Shown: positions 43,169-52,600, numbered from the stretch's first letter. The stretch: 64,000 nt of DNA from NORP240 sp038134485 (GCA_038134485.1 JAYPVG010000001.1:62001-126000); one strand, 5' to 3'. Made by a program: numbers and translations. The notes: generated by a model from the sequence alone, not told the origin.

Positions 43169-44026
43169 TCAGTTTTCTCTCAAGAAAAATGCTGCCAGAG
43201 CCTCCCGGTCTTCCTGGGTCAGGGGACTGGTGTTGTGTTCTATCACCGGCTCCATCTCTCCTCCAACAAATTCGCCGTCTGGCTTGATGCCCAGGAAGAG
43301 GAAGAAGGCAAAATCTTCCTCGCTCCAATCAGCCAGGGCGGTGCGAGTGATATCGTCTGCCTCGCCATCTGCCAGGGGCGCGCCGCTGAACTCGCTCTCG
43401 TAGCGAGGGATTCCCAGGCCGTTCCTTGGCGTGTGGCATTCGCCGCAGTGCCCCAGGGTCCTCGCCAGATAGGCTCCACGACTGACCTGCGGATCGGTGT
43501 AGTCGTTTAAGCCTGGTTCAGCCAGATTGGCCAACTGGTTCCAGAATGCAATTGCCCAGCGGTTAACGTAGAGAGGTAATTCGTGCGATGGTTCAAGTGA
43601 TTGAACTGGCTCCTGTGCCATCAGGTAGGCGGCGATGTCCAGCACATCCTGATCCTGCATTCCCCTGTAGGCTCGGTAGGGGAAAGCGGGGTAGTAAAAT
43701 GCGTTGTCCGGGGATCGTCCATGCTTGAGCGCGCGAAGAAAATCAGTACCGCTCCATCGGCCGACACCGGTCTCGACATCCGGCGTAATATTGGGGACGT
43801 AAAAAGTTCCAAAATCCGACGACAGTGACTGCCCTCCGCTCAGGGCAGCGCTGCCGCCAGGGTCCAGGTGACAGCCGATACAGCCAGCTGCGTGAACCAG
43901 ATATTCGCCGCGGGCGATCGAGTCCTCCGATTCAGGAATTGCCTGTTCAGTCAGCGATAACGGCCGGTACAACAGCCACGTGGCGCCGGCAATAGTTATC
44001 AGGATGATCAGTATAAAACGTGCGTT
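43169..44026 (-). CDS. Membrane-anchored di-heme cytochrome c, alcohol-dehydrogenase subunit type
   Basis: I set the start at GTG 44026 (285 residues): the frame is open to a TTG at 44065, but that codon lies inside the U-tract of the terminator at 44066-44095. Residues 5-20 form a hydrophobic anchor. Heme motifs are C50IGCH54 and C195GECH199. GGQSLSSDFGTFYVPNITPDVETGVGRWSGTDFLRALKHGRSPDNAFYYPAFPYRAYRGMQDQDVLDIAAYL is the pattern of cytochrome subunits of molybdenum hydroxylases and alcohol dehydrogenases. It may carry electrons from the PQQ dehydrogenase encoded just upstream, or from the molybdoenzyme at 48840. Confidence 0.85.
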   Translation of the reverse strand, partial: NARFILIILITIAGATWLLYRPLSLTEQAIPESEDSIARGEYLVHAAGCIGCHLDPGGSAALSGGQSLSSDFGTFYVPNITPDVETGVGRWSGTDFLRALKHGRSPDNAFYYPAFPYRAYRGMQDQDVLDIAAYLMAQEPVQSLEPSHELPLYVNRWAIAFWNQLANLAEPGLNDYTDPQVSRGAYLARTLGHCGECHTPRNGLGIPRYESEFSGAPLADGEADDITRTALADWSEEDFAFFLFLGIKPDGEFVGGEMEPVIEHNTSPLTQEDREALAAFFLREN

Positions 44027-44065
44027 CACGCCTCTGCTTCCGGTTGATTGAAAATGACATCTCAA

Positions 44066-44095
44066 AAAAAAGGCCGGTGTAATACAGTGCCGGCC
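44066..44095 (-). terminator. Rho-independent terminator for the minus strand
   Basis: Read on the minus strand, GGCCGG (44095-44090) pairs with CCGGCC (44077-44072) and an eight-base T run follows. It ends the cytochrome plus PQQ dehydrogenase operon that starts at 46621. Confidence 0.85.
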
Positions 44096-44153
44096 CTTTT
44101 GCGTTGTTGCGCTTTCTATATCACCGCGCGACTTTCGTCGCAGTATGATCGGG

Positions 44154-45785
44154 TCAATCCCTCAGCGCGAAGGTAAATACCACGTTGCCAGCAGCGATGG
44201 TGACAAACTGCTGCCCGTCAACCGAGTAGGTCATAGGCGCAGCGTGCACCCGGGCACCGAGAGAGATATTCCACAATTCCCGACCATTTTCAGCATTCAG
44301 GGCGTAGAAGTAGCCGTCCACACTGCCGCTGAATAACAGACCTCCAGCCGTGCTCATGATGCCCGCTGTCGAACGAGGTTGAATGGGGAACTCCCATTCT
44401 ATCTCAGCAGTGGCAGGGTTAATTGCACGAATGGCGCTGGAGTAGGTGTCGATTGGTTGAATGTACTGTCCGCCACCACCGGTAAACCGTTCGCCTTCCT
44501 CGTAGTCTTCATCGCGCTTGAAGAATTCCTGCTCGCCGTCAAAGGCGTTCACGTAAAACAGGCCAGTGTCCGGATTATAAGCCGGTGAGAACCAGTTGGT
44601 GCCGCCGCCAATGGATGGTGATACCACGACCCCTTCATAAGTAGGTGCCATGCCGGGCACCCGGATGGGGCGACCATCGACATCAAGCCCCTGAGCCCAG
44701 GTCTGCAATGCATAGGGCTTGCCTTCCATGAAATCGCCGTCGGTGCGATCGATAGTGTAGTAAAAGGCATTACGGTTCGCCCACATCATGACCCGGCGCT
44801 CGCTGCCCTGATAGTCGATATTCGCCAGTATTGGAATCTGGATCGAATCGTAATCATGAACATCATGAGGTGTGAACTGGAACCACCAGGAGATTTCCCC
44901 GGTGTCCGCATCAAGCGCCAGCGCCGAGTCGGAATACAGGTTATCCCCCAGACGCACGTCGCCGTTCCAGTCCGGTCCCGGATTGCCGGTTCCCCAGTAG
45001 ATCAATTCCAGATCAGGATCATAGGAGCCGGTCAGCCAGGTTGCTGCCCCGCCGGTTTCCCAGGAATCGTCTGCCCAGGTGGACACATTGGGATCGCCGG
45101 GTCCGGCAACCGCATAGGTACGCCACACTTGCTCACCGGTTTCGGCATCGTAGGCGTCGATGAATCCGCGGATGCCAAATTCACCGCCGGCGATTCCAGT
45201 GACCACCATATCCTTCACGATCAGTGGCGCTGCTGTTTTGCTGTAACCCTTCGAATAGTCGGCAACCTCCACGTCCCAGCGCACGTTGCCAGTGCGGGCG
45301 TCGATGGCCACCAGATGCGCATCCAGTGTGCTCATGTAGAGCGTTTCGCCAAGAATTGCCACACCGCGGTTGTTTCGGCCGCAGCAAATCCGCAGGTCGT
45401 CCGGCAGTTCATGGTCATAGCGCCAGTACTGTCGCCCGGTTACCGCGTCAACTGCCACCAGATTGCTCGGTGCCTCGGTAATGAACATGATGCCGTCCAC
45501 CACCAGCGGCGTGGTCTCCGCCCGGTCGATTTCCGGAATCTGGTAGGCCCATTTCAATTCCAGGTTGGACACATTGCCGGTATTGACCTGGGTTAGCCTG
45601 GAGTGCCGCTGGGCATCCAGAGTGGCCGAATACATCAACCAGTTTTCCGGTTCGTCCGCGGCGTTCATCAAGCGTTCCCAGGAAACCGGGGTGAAAGCCG
45701 GGGTAACAGGCGCCTGCAGTAGCTGCTGAGCCTGGTTCTGACCGACGAAGACAGTTAACAGAAAAAATAGTGCGATACGTTTCAT
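44154..45785 (-). CDS. PQQ-dependent alcohol dehydrogenase, XoxF-like metal signature
   Basis: The 543-residue periplasmic quinoprotein starts at ATG 45785 with AGGAG 8 nt upstream, only 2 nt after the cytochrome stop. A signal peptide ends near NQAQ (residue 20). Catalytic residues are Glu202 (AGGEFGIRG), Asn268 (WGTGNPGP) and Asp311 (HDVHDYDS), and Asp313 gives the lanthanide-type extra Asp. The vicinal disulfide pair is present, Cys134-Cys135 in RICCGRNNRG. It has the same length and gene order as the pair at 7796-10285, so the two probably arose by duplication of a cytochrome/dehydrogenase unit. Confidence 0.9.
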   Translation of the reverse strand: MKRIALFFLLTVFVGQNQAQQLLQAPVTPAFTPVSWERLMNAADEPENWLMYSATLDAQRHSRLTQVNTGNVSNLELKWAYQIPEIDRAETTPLVVDGIMFITEAPSNLVAVDAVTGRQYWRYDHELPDDLRICCGRNNRGVAILGETLYMSTLDAHLVAIDARTGNVRWDVEVADYSKGYSKTAAPLIVKDMVVTGIAGGEFGIRGFIDAYDAETGEQVWRTYAVAGPGDPNVSTWADDSWETGGAATWLTGSYDPDLELIYWGTGNPGPDWNGDVRLGDNLYSDSALALDADTGEISWWFQFTPHDVHDYDSIQIPILANIDYQGSERRVMMWANRNAFYYTIDRTDGDFMEGKPYALQTWAQGLDVDGRPIRVPGMAPTYEGVVVSPSIGGGTNWFSPAYNPDTGLFYVNAFDGEQEFFKRDEDYEEGERFTGGGGQYIQPIDTYSSAIRAINPATAEIEWEFPIQPRSTAGIMSTAGGLLFSGSVDGYFYALNAENGRELWNISLGARVHAAPMTYSVDGQQFVTIAAGNVVFTFALRD

Positions 45786-45787
45786 TC

Positions 45788-46621
45788 TCAGTTCTCCTTC
45801 CGAAGAGAGAAGAGATAGGCGACCAGATGGTCGATTTCATTCTCGGTCAATGACTGGGCGTAGCCGGGCATGGTTGACGATTGTTCACGCTCGTACGAGT
45901 CGACCTGGTTCTTCTGGAACGACCAGAGGTTGGCATTTACGTCCATTACCCTTATGCCAAAGGTATCCTCGTCCATGCGCAGGCCTTCGACGACCGACCC
46001 ATCTCGTTGTTGCACCCTAACTGTCCACCAGCGTGGCGCGACGTCGGCGTCGGGATCGGTCAGCGCGGTGGCCAGTTCATCGGGATCCAGCTCTTCGCCG
46101 ACGAAAGACAGATCTGGTCCCAACCGCCCCCCTTCGCCGTTGATCATATGGCAGGACGTGCAATTGCCCTTGCCGTTGTAAAGTGCAAGCCCCTGACTGG
46201 CGATTCCGGGCAACTGAATATTGGCCGGATCCGTGCGCAGGGAATTGATGTAGGCGACAGTTTGCCAAACCGTTGGATCAGGCGTATCAGCAGGTACCGG
46301 TAACATGGCTGTACCGGTGATGCCTTCGCGCAGAATGCGGTAGATACCTGCGTCGGTGCTAGCCCGGCGCAGGGTACCCGTGAGATCAGGCGCGCCAGTT
46401 TCGTCGCTCCCCTTGGCGTCCTGGCCGTGGCAGCGAGAGCACTGACGTTGGAAATAGCGCTCGCCAAGGCGCACGTCTACGCCGGTGTTGTAGAGATTGC
46501 CCTCGTCCTGGGCAAGCACTCCGGGGCTGGTGCCTATACCGACACCGACAAGCACGATCGACAGGCAAGCTGCCAGGTGCGATCGCTGCAATGGTCGCCG
46601 CAAAAGGTTTAGCCAGAGCAT
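45788..46621 (-). CDS. Exported di-heme cytochrome c, partner of PQQ dehydrogenase
   Basis: The 277-residue protein begins at ATG 46621 with AGGAGG 6 nt upstream. A signal peptide ends at VLAQ (residue 38). Heme motifs are C61SRCH65 and C154TSCH158; the C-terminal part (WWTVRVQQRDGSVVEGLRMDEDTFGIRVMD...STMPGYAQSLTENEIDHLVAYLFSL) has the same TIGR02603-like extension as the cytochrome at 7796. It should take electrons from the downstream quinoprotein, with which it is translationally coupled. Confidence 0.88.
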   Translation of the reverse strand: MLWLNLLRRPLQRSHLAACLSIVLVGVGIGTSPGVLAQDEGNLYNTGVDVRLGERYFQRQCSRCHGQDAKGSDETGAPDLTGTLRRASTDAGIYRILREGITGTAMLPVPADTPDPTVWQTVAYINSLRTDPANIQLPGIASQGLALYNGKGNCTSCHMINGEGGRLGPDLSFVGEELDPDELATALTDPDADVAPRWWTVRVQQRDGSVVEGLRMDEDTFGIRVMDVNANLWSFQKNQVDSYEREQSSTMPGYAQSLTENEIDHLVAYLFSLRKEN

Positions 46622-46790
46622 GGAGCCTCCTTTTTTATATTGTTGTAGAGCCTGAGATTACGGTGCTCACCGGAATAAGTCAAAATGTGTCGATAATCTT
46701 GGCAATGGGCTTCAAGCCGAGGGAAGCAGGGTAAATCGTCACGAGAGTCAGCATGCCACCCAGGCTTCGTTATCGACAATTCTTTGACTC

Positions 46791-48176
46791 CTAGTCGAAC
46801 ACTACATTCCGAATTACCGCGTAGTAATCGCCAATCGCCTGCCTGAAGGCGTTGACACCCACCTGCTCGTCATTGCCGTGAACGCCGGTATGCTCACCGC
46901 TTTCGGTAATCAGCGGGTTAAAGCCGTAGCTGACGATACCGAGATCGCGGGTGAAGTGGCTGTCGGTAAAGCCCGTGCTGACCGATGGCAGAACCCGCGA
47001 ACCCGGATACAACTCGCCAGTCACCCGCTCGATGGCTTCGAACAGTCGGGTATTGGTCTCGGAAATGGCCGGAGTGAATGCCATGATGACTTCTACCTCC
47101 ACGCCGGTGTCGGCGATCAGTTCCCGCATCTCACCGATAAATTGTTCTGCCGGTTTGTCCGGCAAGATACGACAATCGAGTTCGGCCCAGGCTTCGGGCG
47201 GAATGACGTTGATCTTGCTGGAACCCTCCATGCGGGTCAGGGAGCAGGTGTCCCTGATCAGTGAGTGATGCCCGGCTCGTGATTCATGAAGCCTCTGTAC
47301 GAACTGCGGATCGAGGATAGCGCGGCTGATATCTGCGTAAGCGGGTCCCCATTCCTCATCCATGGTGACCGACAGAGAAGCGAAGTAGGTGGCCACCGGA
47401 GGAATGGCTCGGGGCGGGAAGGGATTCTCGAGAATGGTGTTCAATGCTCGAACGATGCGGGTGACTGAGCTGTTGGGCCGCGGCGAAGAACCGTGACCTG
47501 GTGTATCCACCGCGTTCAGACGCAGCCAGACCGGGACTTTCTGGGTCACTTCGGTGCTGAACACGATTTCCTCGCCATCACGACTGCCACCACCACCCTC
47601 GTTGAGCAGGAAGCCGACACCGTCAAAGATCTCCGGTCGATTCTCGATTAGCCAGCCGACCCCGAAGTATCCTCCAGCCTCCTCATCCGCCGTTGCCAGG
47701 AATATGACATCGCGGTTGAGGGGCCGGCCGGAACGATGCAATGACAGGAAGCTGGCCAGCTGGGTGATGCCAAGTCCTTTCATATCCCGCGTACCACGGC
47801 CTAGGACGTAGCCGTCCCGAATTTCTCCCGACAGCGGCGGAATGGTCCAGAATTCCTCGTCCGCCGGTACCACGTCAGTGTGCTGTAGCAGTATCAGTCC
47901 CGGCTCGTCGCCTCCTTCCAGACGGGCCCAGATATTTCCCCGTCCAGGAGCGCTCTCGGCAGTCTCGTACGTAATGCCCTCAGCTTCGAAGATGCGTGCG
48001 TAGAAATCCACCGCGCGCTGTTCATTGCCGGGGGGATTGATGGTGTCGACACGGATGAATTCCTGCAGCCAATCAACGGCCTCGTCCTCCAGCGTTTCGA
48101 TATTCTGGGCGCTAGCGGCGAAAGCTGTGCCGGTTAGCAACAAAGTGGACAGGATTAATTTGGTGCGCATGAGCAT
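46791..48176 (-). CDS. Exported M20-family metallopeptidase
   Basis: The 461-residue protein has a signal peptide (FAASAQ, residue 24) and complete M20 metal ligands: LLQHTDVVPAD, GRGTRDMKG, the catalytic ATADEEAGG glutamates, ELDCRILPD and the final EHTGVHGNDEQ. A dimerisation insert (VPVWLRLNAVDTPGHGSSPRPN) is present. M20 enzymes cut dipeptides or N-acyl amino acids; export points to peptide scavenging. ATG 48176 has GAGGGG upstream; a second ATG lies two codons in. Confidence 0.9.
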   Translation of the reverse strand: MLMRTKLILSTLLLTGTAFAASAQNIETLEDEAVDWLQEFIRVDTINPPGNEQRAVDFYARIFEAEGITYETAESAPGRGNIWARLEGGDEPGLILLQHTDVVPADEEFWTIPPLSGEIRDGYVLGRGTRDMKGLGITQLASFLSLHRSGRPLNRDVIFLATADEEAGGYFGVGWLIENRPEIFDGVGFLLNEGGGGSRDGEEIVFSTEVTQKVPVWLRLNAVDTPGHGSSPRPNSSVTRIVRALNTILENPFPPRAIPPVATYFASLSVTMDEEWGPAYADISRAILDPQFVQRLHESRAGHHSLIRDTCSLTRMEGSSKINVIPPEAWAELDCRILPDKPAEQFIGEMRELIADTGVEVEVIMAFTPAISETNTRLFEAIERVTGELYPGSRVLPSVSTGFTDSHFTRDLGIVSYGFNPLITESGEHTGVHGNDEQVGVNAFRQAIGDYYAVIRNVVFD

Positions 48177-48202
48177 GACAACCCCTCGTGAATTTTCGCT
48201 TG

Positions 48203-48664
48203 CTACTGGCTCGCGCCAGATCCCCTGACTTCGAACTCCATGGCGACGCCGGGAATGCTGGTGGTAAATACCAGATTGTTACCGTTACCGGAAAACGCCT
48301 CAATGTTCCGCAGATTGCTCACGAAGTGATTATGCAGCGTGCCCGGAGGACACATGTTATTGGTGGTGACGAACTGCTCCAGGATCAGATTGCTTCCTTC
48401 CTGGGTCCAGGTTGCCCCGGCGGTGTTGCAGTCAGATTCCGCAACCATGCGACTTTCGTCGCGAAACCGTATCACATAATCACCTCGATCCTCGGGAATA
48501 AACTCGAAGCCTCCCAGTGCTGTAATTTTGACCAATTGCCAGGAGGTGCCTTCCAGTAACACCGGCTCGGAGTCCGGCTCATTGAGTTGAGACTGGTCTC
48601 CACAGCCGGGAAGAATCAGCGAGGCAACCAGGGTGGCTGTTGAAAGAGATAGTCTGAAGTGCAT
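48203..48664 (-). CDS. META-domain-like lipoprotein
   Basis: ATG 48664 is chosen; 153 residues. The lipobox is LILPGC with Cys21. The mature region LLEGTSWQLVKITALGGFEFIPEDRGDYVIRFRDESRMVAESDCNTAGATWTQEG is the META/HslJ pattern in which GTxWxL is followed by a beta-rich fold, with two later cysteines. Such lipoproteins are linked to stress tolerance but have no proven activity. It lies 26 nt upstream of the M20 peptidase gene on the same strand. Confidence 0.78.
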   Translation of the reverse strand: MHFRLSLSTATLVASLILPGCGDQSQLNEPDSEPVLLEGTSWQLVKITALGGFEFIPEDRGDYVIRFRDESRMVAESDCNTAGATWTQEGSNLILEQFVTTNNMCPPGTLHNHFVSNLRNIEAFSGNGNNLVFTTSIPGVAMEFEVRGSGASQ

Positions 48665-48839
48665 GGTAGACAACCTGTTTTATATGACCTTAGTGGAGCT
48701 GATACGAGTCACAATGCTCCAATCGACATTAGATGGGCAAGCATATCAATTGCTGCTTGTTAATCAATGGTAGCGTTAGGGTTGGACTTGGGTGTAGTAA
48801 GCTTTTATCCTTGCTTGATAGTTACGAGGAGCGCAAATC

Positions 48840-51245
48840 ATGGCCTACGACCTGATCGGCAAAGATTTTTTACCCCCTGACGTACATGCCAAGGTAACTG
48901 GTTCTGCCAGGTATGCTGAAGACTTCAAAATGGACGGCATGCTCTACAGTCGCCTGCTAACCAGTCCGGTTCCGCACGCCCGCGTGCGCAGTATTGATGT
49001 TTCCGCGGCCCTGGAAATCGATGGTGTAATTGCCGTGCTTACGGCAGACGATGTGCCCCAGGCGGAAGGGGCCCAGAATCCGATACTTACCAACAACCCT
49101 CGTTATGTTGGCGACCCGGTGCTTGCTGTGGCAGCAGTGAATGAACAGCTTGCAGAAGACGCTATCGCGGCGATTCAGATCGATTTTGAACGACTGCCCT
49201 TTACAGTAGATCCCCTCGACAGCCTGCGTCCAGGAGGCAGTAACGCACACGTGGACGGCAATATCGGTAATTCCTCATTGCAGGAGGATATCCGCACGCT
49301 GCGCTGGACCGAGCGCGATTTTGCCGAAGCCGGAGACCGGCTGCCGCAGGGCGAAGCAGTGCGTGAATGGAGTGTGGGGGATCTAGATACCGGGTTTGCC
49401 CAGGCAGATTTTGTGCTGGACGAGAGCTTTGTAACTGCCAGCAACTCCCATTTATCCATGGAGCCACGTTCGGCCATGGCCTACTGGGAAAATGGTAAAT
49501 GCTTCCTGTACGGATCCAGTCAGAGTCAGAGTTTTCCAGTTCCCGCCATGGCGGCGTATATCGGAATTCCACAGGAAGACCTGGTATTTATCGCGGAGTT
49601 CTGTGGCGGTGGCTTCGGTTCCAAGGGTGCTGGCTACCCGGCCATGTCGATCCCGGCCCACTTGTCCCGCCTCACTGGACGACCGGTTATGCTGCGCGTC
49701 TCCCGGGAAGAAGAATATTACATCGGCTCCGCACGTCATGGATTTCAGGGTCGGGCGAAGATCGGCTTCCGCGCCGATGGCCGCATAACTGCGATGGATC
49801 TCTATGTGGTCCAGGATAACGGTGGCAATGCAGGCTTCTCGGACTGGTTATCTGCTGGCGATGCGGTTTCGCTGGTCTATCAGCCGCAGGCTATGCGGTT
49901 CAGGGGTGTGCCGGTATTTACCAACACTCCGATGAAAGGACCCCAGCGCGGGCCCGGGCAGAACCAGATCGCAGTGGCAATAGAGCCCCTGCTGGATAAA
50001 GCTGCGCGGGAACTGGGACTCGACCCGCTGCAGGTGCGTGCGATAAATGCGCCGGAGTCAGATGCCCGTTATGGTGGCTCTCAGTCCACGGTAACCAGTG
50101 CCCATCTGCCGGAAGCACTGGCCAAGGGCGCAGAGCAGTTTAATTGGCAGGAAAAGCTCGCCACCAACGGTCAACGCAATGGCAGCAAGGTGATAGGTGT
50201 CGGCGTCGGTCAGGCATATCATTCGGCTGGCAGTAATGGATTCGATGGCTTGGTACGCATTACTCCAGATGGCAAGCTACACATTCATACCGGGGTAGGC
50301 AACTTGGGTACTTATTCCCACACCAGCACCTCGAGAGTAGCGGCCGAAATACTCAAGTGCCGCTGGGAAAACTGCATAGTTGAGCGCGGCGACAGCCGCC
50401 GCCATCTGCCCTGGAACCTGGGTCAGTTCGGCAGCAACACATCATTCACCATGACGCGCACCAATTACGTGGCGGCTATTGATGCAGTGCAGAAGCTAAG
50501 GGAGATTGCTGCATTGGATCTCGGTGGAACACCGGAAGACTTTGAAATCGGTGACGAGCGGGTGTTTTCACGCGCGGATCCTACTCGTTTCCTGACTTAT
50601 GCCCAGGCAGCCAATCGGGCGATTGAGCTGGGTGGCAAATACAGTGGCGAGATTCCGCCAGAGGGCATTAATCCCATGACCGCGAGATCGGTGGCTGGAC
50701 TCGCCGGTACCGGTCTTATTGGGGCTGCCCGGGACAATCTGCCAAAGGAAGGCACTGTTCCCGCCTTGGCTGCAGGGTTTATCCAGATTGAACTGGATCT
50801 CGAGACCGGGAAATTCCAGGTACTGGACTACGTTGGCGTGGCCGATTGTGGCACTGTGCTGCACCCTACGGGACTGCGAAACCAGGTGTTCAGCGCGGCT
50901 TACATGGGATTCGGCATGGCTGGCTTCGAGCGACATGCCTACGACCCGCAGAATGGTCTGCCGGCCAATACCGGATTGTGGCAATCCAAGCCGCCTACCA
51001 TTATGGACGCCACGCCGACCATGGACTGGGCAGCAATCGACAAGGCAGATCCGCAGAATCCGGTGGGAGCCAAGGGCGTCGGAGAGCCGATTCAGGGCTG
51101 CGCTGCAGCTGCTCTTGTGTGCGCAATTTCCAATGCGCTGGGCGGACACCTTTTCAACCGGGTGCCCGTGACTGCCGATATGATAGTTAATGCTGTAAGC
51201 GGGCGACCCCAGTCGCAACGGCCATTACAGACTAACACTGTCTGA
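48840..51245 (+). CDS. Xanthine-dehydrogenase-family molybdopterin-binding large subunit
   Basis: The 801-residue protein starts at ATG 48840 with GAGGAG about 8 nt upstream. It is a full molybdopterin subunit: an N-terminal a/b hammerhead (DVHAKVTGSARYAEDFKMDGMLYSRLLTSPVPHARV), the FCGGGFGSKG loop, GPQRGPGQNQ where the cofactor loop usually has YRGxG, and the active-site Glu in GAKGVGEPIQGC. Neither the 2Fe-2S subunit nor the FAD subunit is adjacent, and no signal peptide is seen. Partners must be elsewhere, or electrons pass to a cytochrome such as that at 43169. The substrate is unknown. Confidence 0.88.
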   Translation: MAYDLIGKDFLPPDVHAKVTGSARYAEDFKMDGMLYSRLLTSPVPHARVRSIDVSAALEIDGVIAVLTADDVPQAEGAQNPILTNNPRYVGDPVLAVAAVNEQLAEDAIAAIQIDFERLPFTVDPLDSLRPGGSNAHVDGNIGNSSLQEDIRTLRWTERDFAEAGDRLPQGEAVREWSVGDLDTGFAQADFVLDESFVTASNSHLSMEPRSAMAYWENGKCFLYGSSQSQSFPVPAMAAYIGIPQEDLVFIAEFCGGGFGSKGAGYPAMSIPAHLSRLTGRPVMLRVSREEEYYIGSARHGFQGRAKIGFRADGRITAMDLYVVQDNGGNAGFSDWLSAGDAVSLVYQPQAMRFRGVPVFTNTPMKGPQRGPGQNQIAVAIEPLLDKAARELGLDPLQVRAINAPESDARYGGSQSTVTSAHLPEALAKGAEQFNWQEKLATNGQRNGSKVIGVGVGQAYHSAGSNGFDGLVRITPDGKLHIHTGVGNLGTYSHTSTSRVAAEILKCRWENCIVERGDSRRHLPWNLGQFGSNTSFTMTRTNYVAAIDAVQKLREIAALDLGGTPEDFEIGDERVFSRADPTRFLTYAQAANRAIELGGKYSGEIPPEGINPMTARSVAGLAGTGLIGAARDNLPKEGTVPALAAGFIQIELDLETGKFQVLDYVGVADCGTVLHPTGLRNQVFSAAYMGFGMAGFERHAYDPQNGLPANTGLWQSKPPTIMDATPTMDWAAIDKADPQNPVGAKGVGEPIQGCAAAALVCAISNALGGHLFNRVPVTADMIVNAVSGRPQSQRPLQTNTV

Positions 51246-51305
51246 GTGGGAGCTAGCCTGTTTTGATGCGGCTCCGACGAACAGTGAGTCGTCAGTCAGG
51301 CCGGC

Positions 51306-52460
51306 TCACTCCTCGGAATCCATGGCCTGCGCGTCTGCTTCCTGATCTTGATCGGAAACCTCAGGGAAGATGGAAGGATTCGTCTGATCGACAGTAATGC
51401 CCGCTTTAATCGCACGTCTTTTCCAGTGCTCCCGGGCGACCGCTCTTATGCCATGCGCAGTATCGCTCTCGTCTGCGATATCCATGCCCAGGAGGATTTC
51501 TATGACATCCTCCATCGTGACAATCCCAAGCATGTTGTTCTGGTCGTCCACCACCAGGGAGATATGTTCCCTATTTTCCAGAAAGCGGTTAAACAGTTTC
51601 GGAATCGGGTAATGCTGTTCTACCGTTATAAGGTCTCGGCAAAATGACGCCAGCTTATCGTCGAGTTTGCCTTGCAGGCCCGCCGCGAGGACCTCGTCTT
51701 TCAGCACATACCCTATGATGTCGCCCTCTCGCTGCATCGGGTCCAGCTTTTCGTATATTGGAATGCGGGAAAACCTCAAACCCTTCTCCGCTTGAATGAA
51801 TTCGCTGACCGTCATGATTCCCGGCTCGCTGTGGACATGATTTCGGGGTGTCATGACATCCACTGCCTCAACTTCGTTGAAGCTCAGCAGTTTGCGAATG
51901 ATTTCCGATTCCTTCTGTTCGATGACCCCCTCCTTTTCGCCGATCTCGGCAAGTGCCAGAAAGTCGGAGCGGGACAGGATGCTGCGTTTTTCATCTTTCC
52001 GGAGAAACTTGGTCAGCAGTGCACTCAGCTTGACAACCGGGGCCAGGACGACAAGCACGATACGGAGGGAATTGACGGTAAAGGGCGCGAATTCCTCCCA
52101 GTGAACCGCGCCAATGGTCTTTGGAATTATTTCTGACAGCACCAGAATTGCAATTGTCATGACCACCGGCACAGCAAACCCTGTGATCCATGGGCTGGTG
52201 TCTGACCAGATTGCAATGGATTGCGCGCCCACGCCTACCGCGCCGATGGTGTGGGCAATGGTGTTGAGGGTCAATATAGCCGCCAGAGGACGGTCGATGT
52301 CTTCCTTGAATGCTTCTAGACGTCGACCTATGCGCCTGCCTTCTTGCAGCTGTATCCGCGCATAGGATGGCGTGATGCTCAGTAATACGGCTTCCCAGAG
52401 CGAACAGAGGAATGACGTGATGATGGCTACCAGAAAAAAGCCAATCAGCGCGCTGTACAT
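51306..52460 (-). CDS. CNNM/CorC-type membrane protein (DUF21 plus CBS pair)
   Basis: The 384-residue protein has the DUF21 membrane domain (about 1-165, with LTLNTIAHTIGAVGVGAQ and VLSEIIPKTIG) followed by two CBS domains (VMTPRNHV...FSRIPIYE and LVVDDQNNMLGIVTMEDVIEILLG). The C-terminal CorC_HlyC transporter-associated domain found in longer members is missing; instead there is an acidic tail (SDQDQEADAQAMDSEE). Relatives act in magnesium and cobalt efflux. It is convergent with the molybdoenzyme gene. Confidence 0.88.
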   Translation of the reverse strand: MYSALIGFFLVAIITSFLCSLWEAVLLSITPSYARIQLQEGRRIGRRLEAFKEDIDRPLAAILTLNTIAHTIGAVGVGAQSIAIWSDTSPWITGFAVPVVMTIAILVLSEIIPKTIGAVHWEEFAPFTVNSLRIVLVVLAPVVKLSALLTKFLRKDEKRSILSRSDFLALAEIGEKEGVIEQKESEIIRKLLSFNEVEAVDVMTPRNHVHSEPGIMTVSEFIQAEKGLRFSRIPIYEKLDPMQREGDIIGYVLKDEVLAAGLQGKLDDKLASFCRDLITVEQHYPIPKLFNRFLENREHISLVVDDQNNMLGIVTMEDVIEILLGMDIADESDTAHGIRAVAREHWKRRAIKAGITVDQTNPSIFPEVSDQDQEADAQAMDSEE

Positions 52461-52600
52461 TTATAATTTTTCCGCGGTTAGTCTTATCAGTTGACTGCCT
52501 TCAGCATTTTCCTGGTCAGGGACCCGCGATCGAATCCCTGCCGGCCGTAATCAAGGCCCCCTCTAACGATGATCATATTATGTGAGGCTACTACAATAGT

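Noticed and set aside
43145..44065. TTG at 44065 as the cytochrome start
   Set aside because: That codon lies in the T tract of the terminator of the upstream operon; GTG 44026 gives a normal signal-anchor start.
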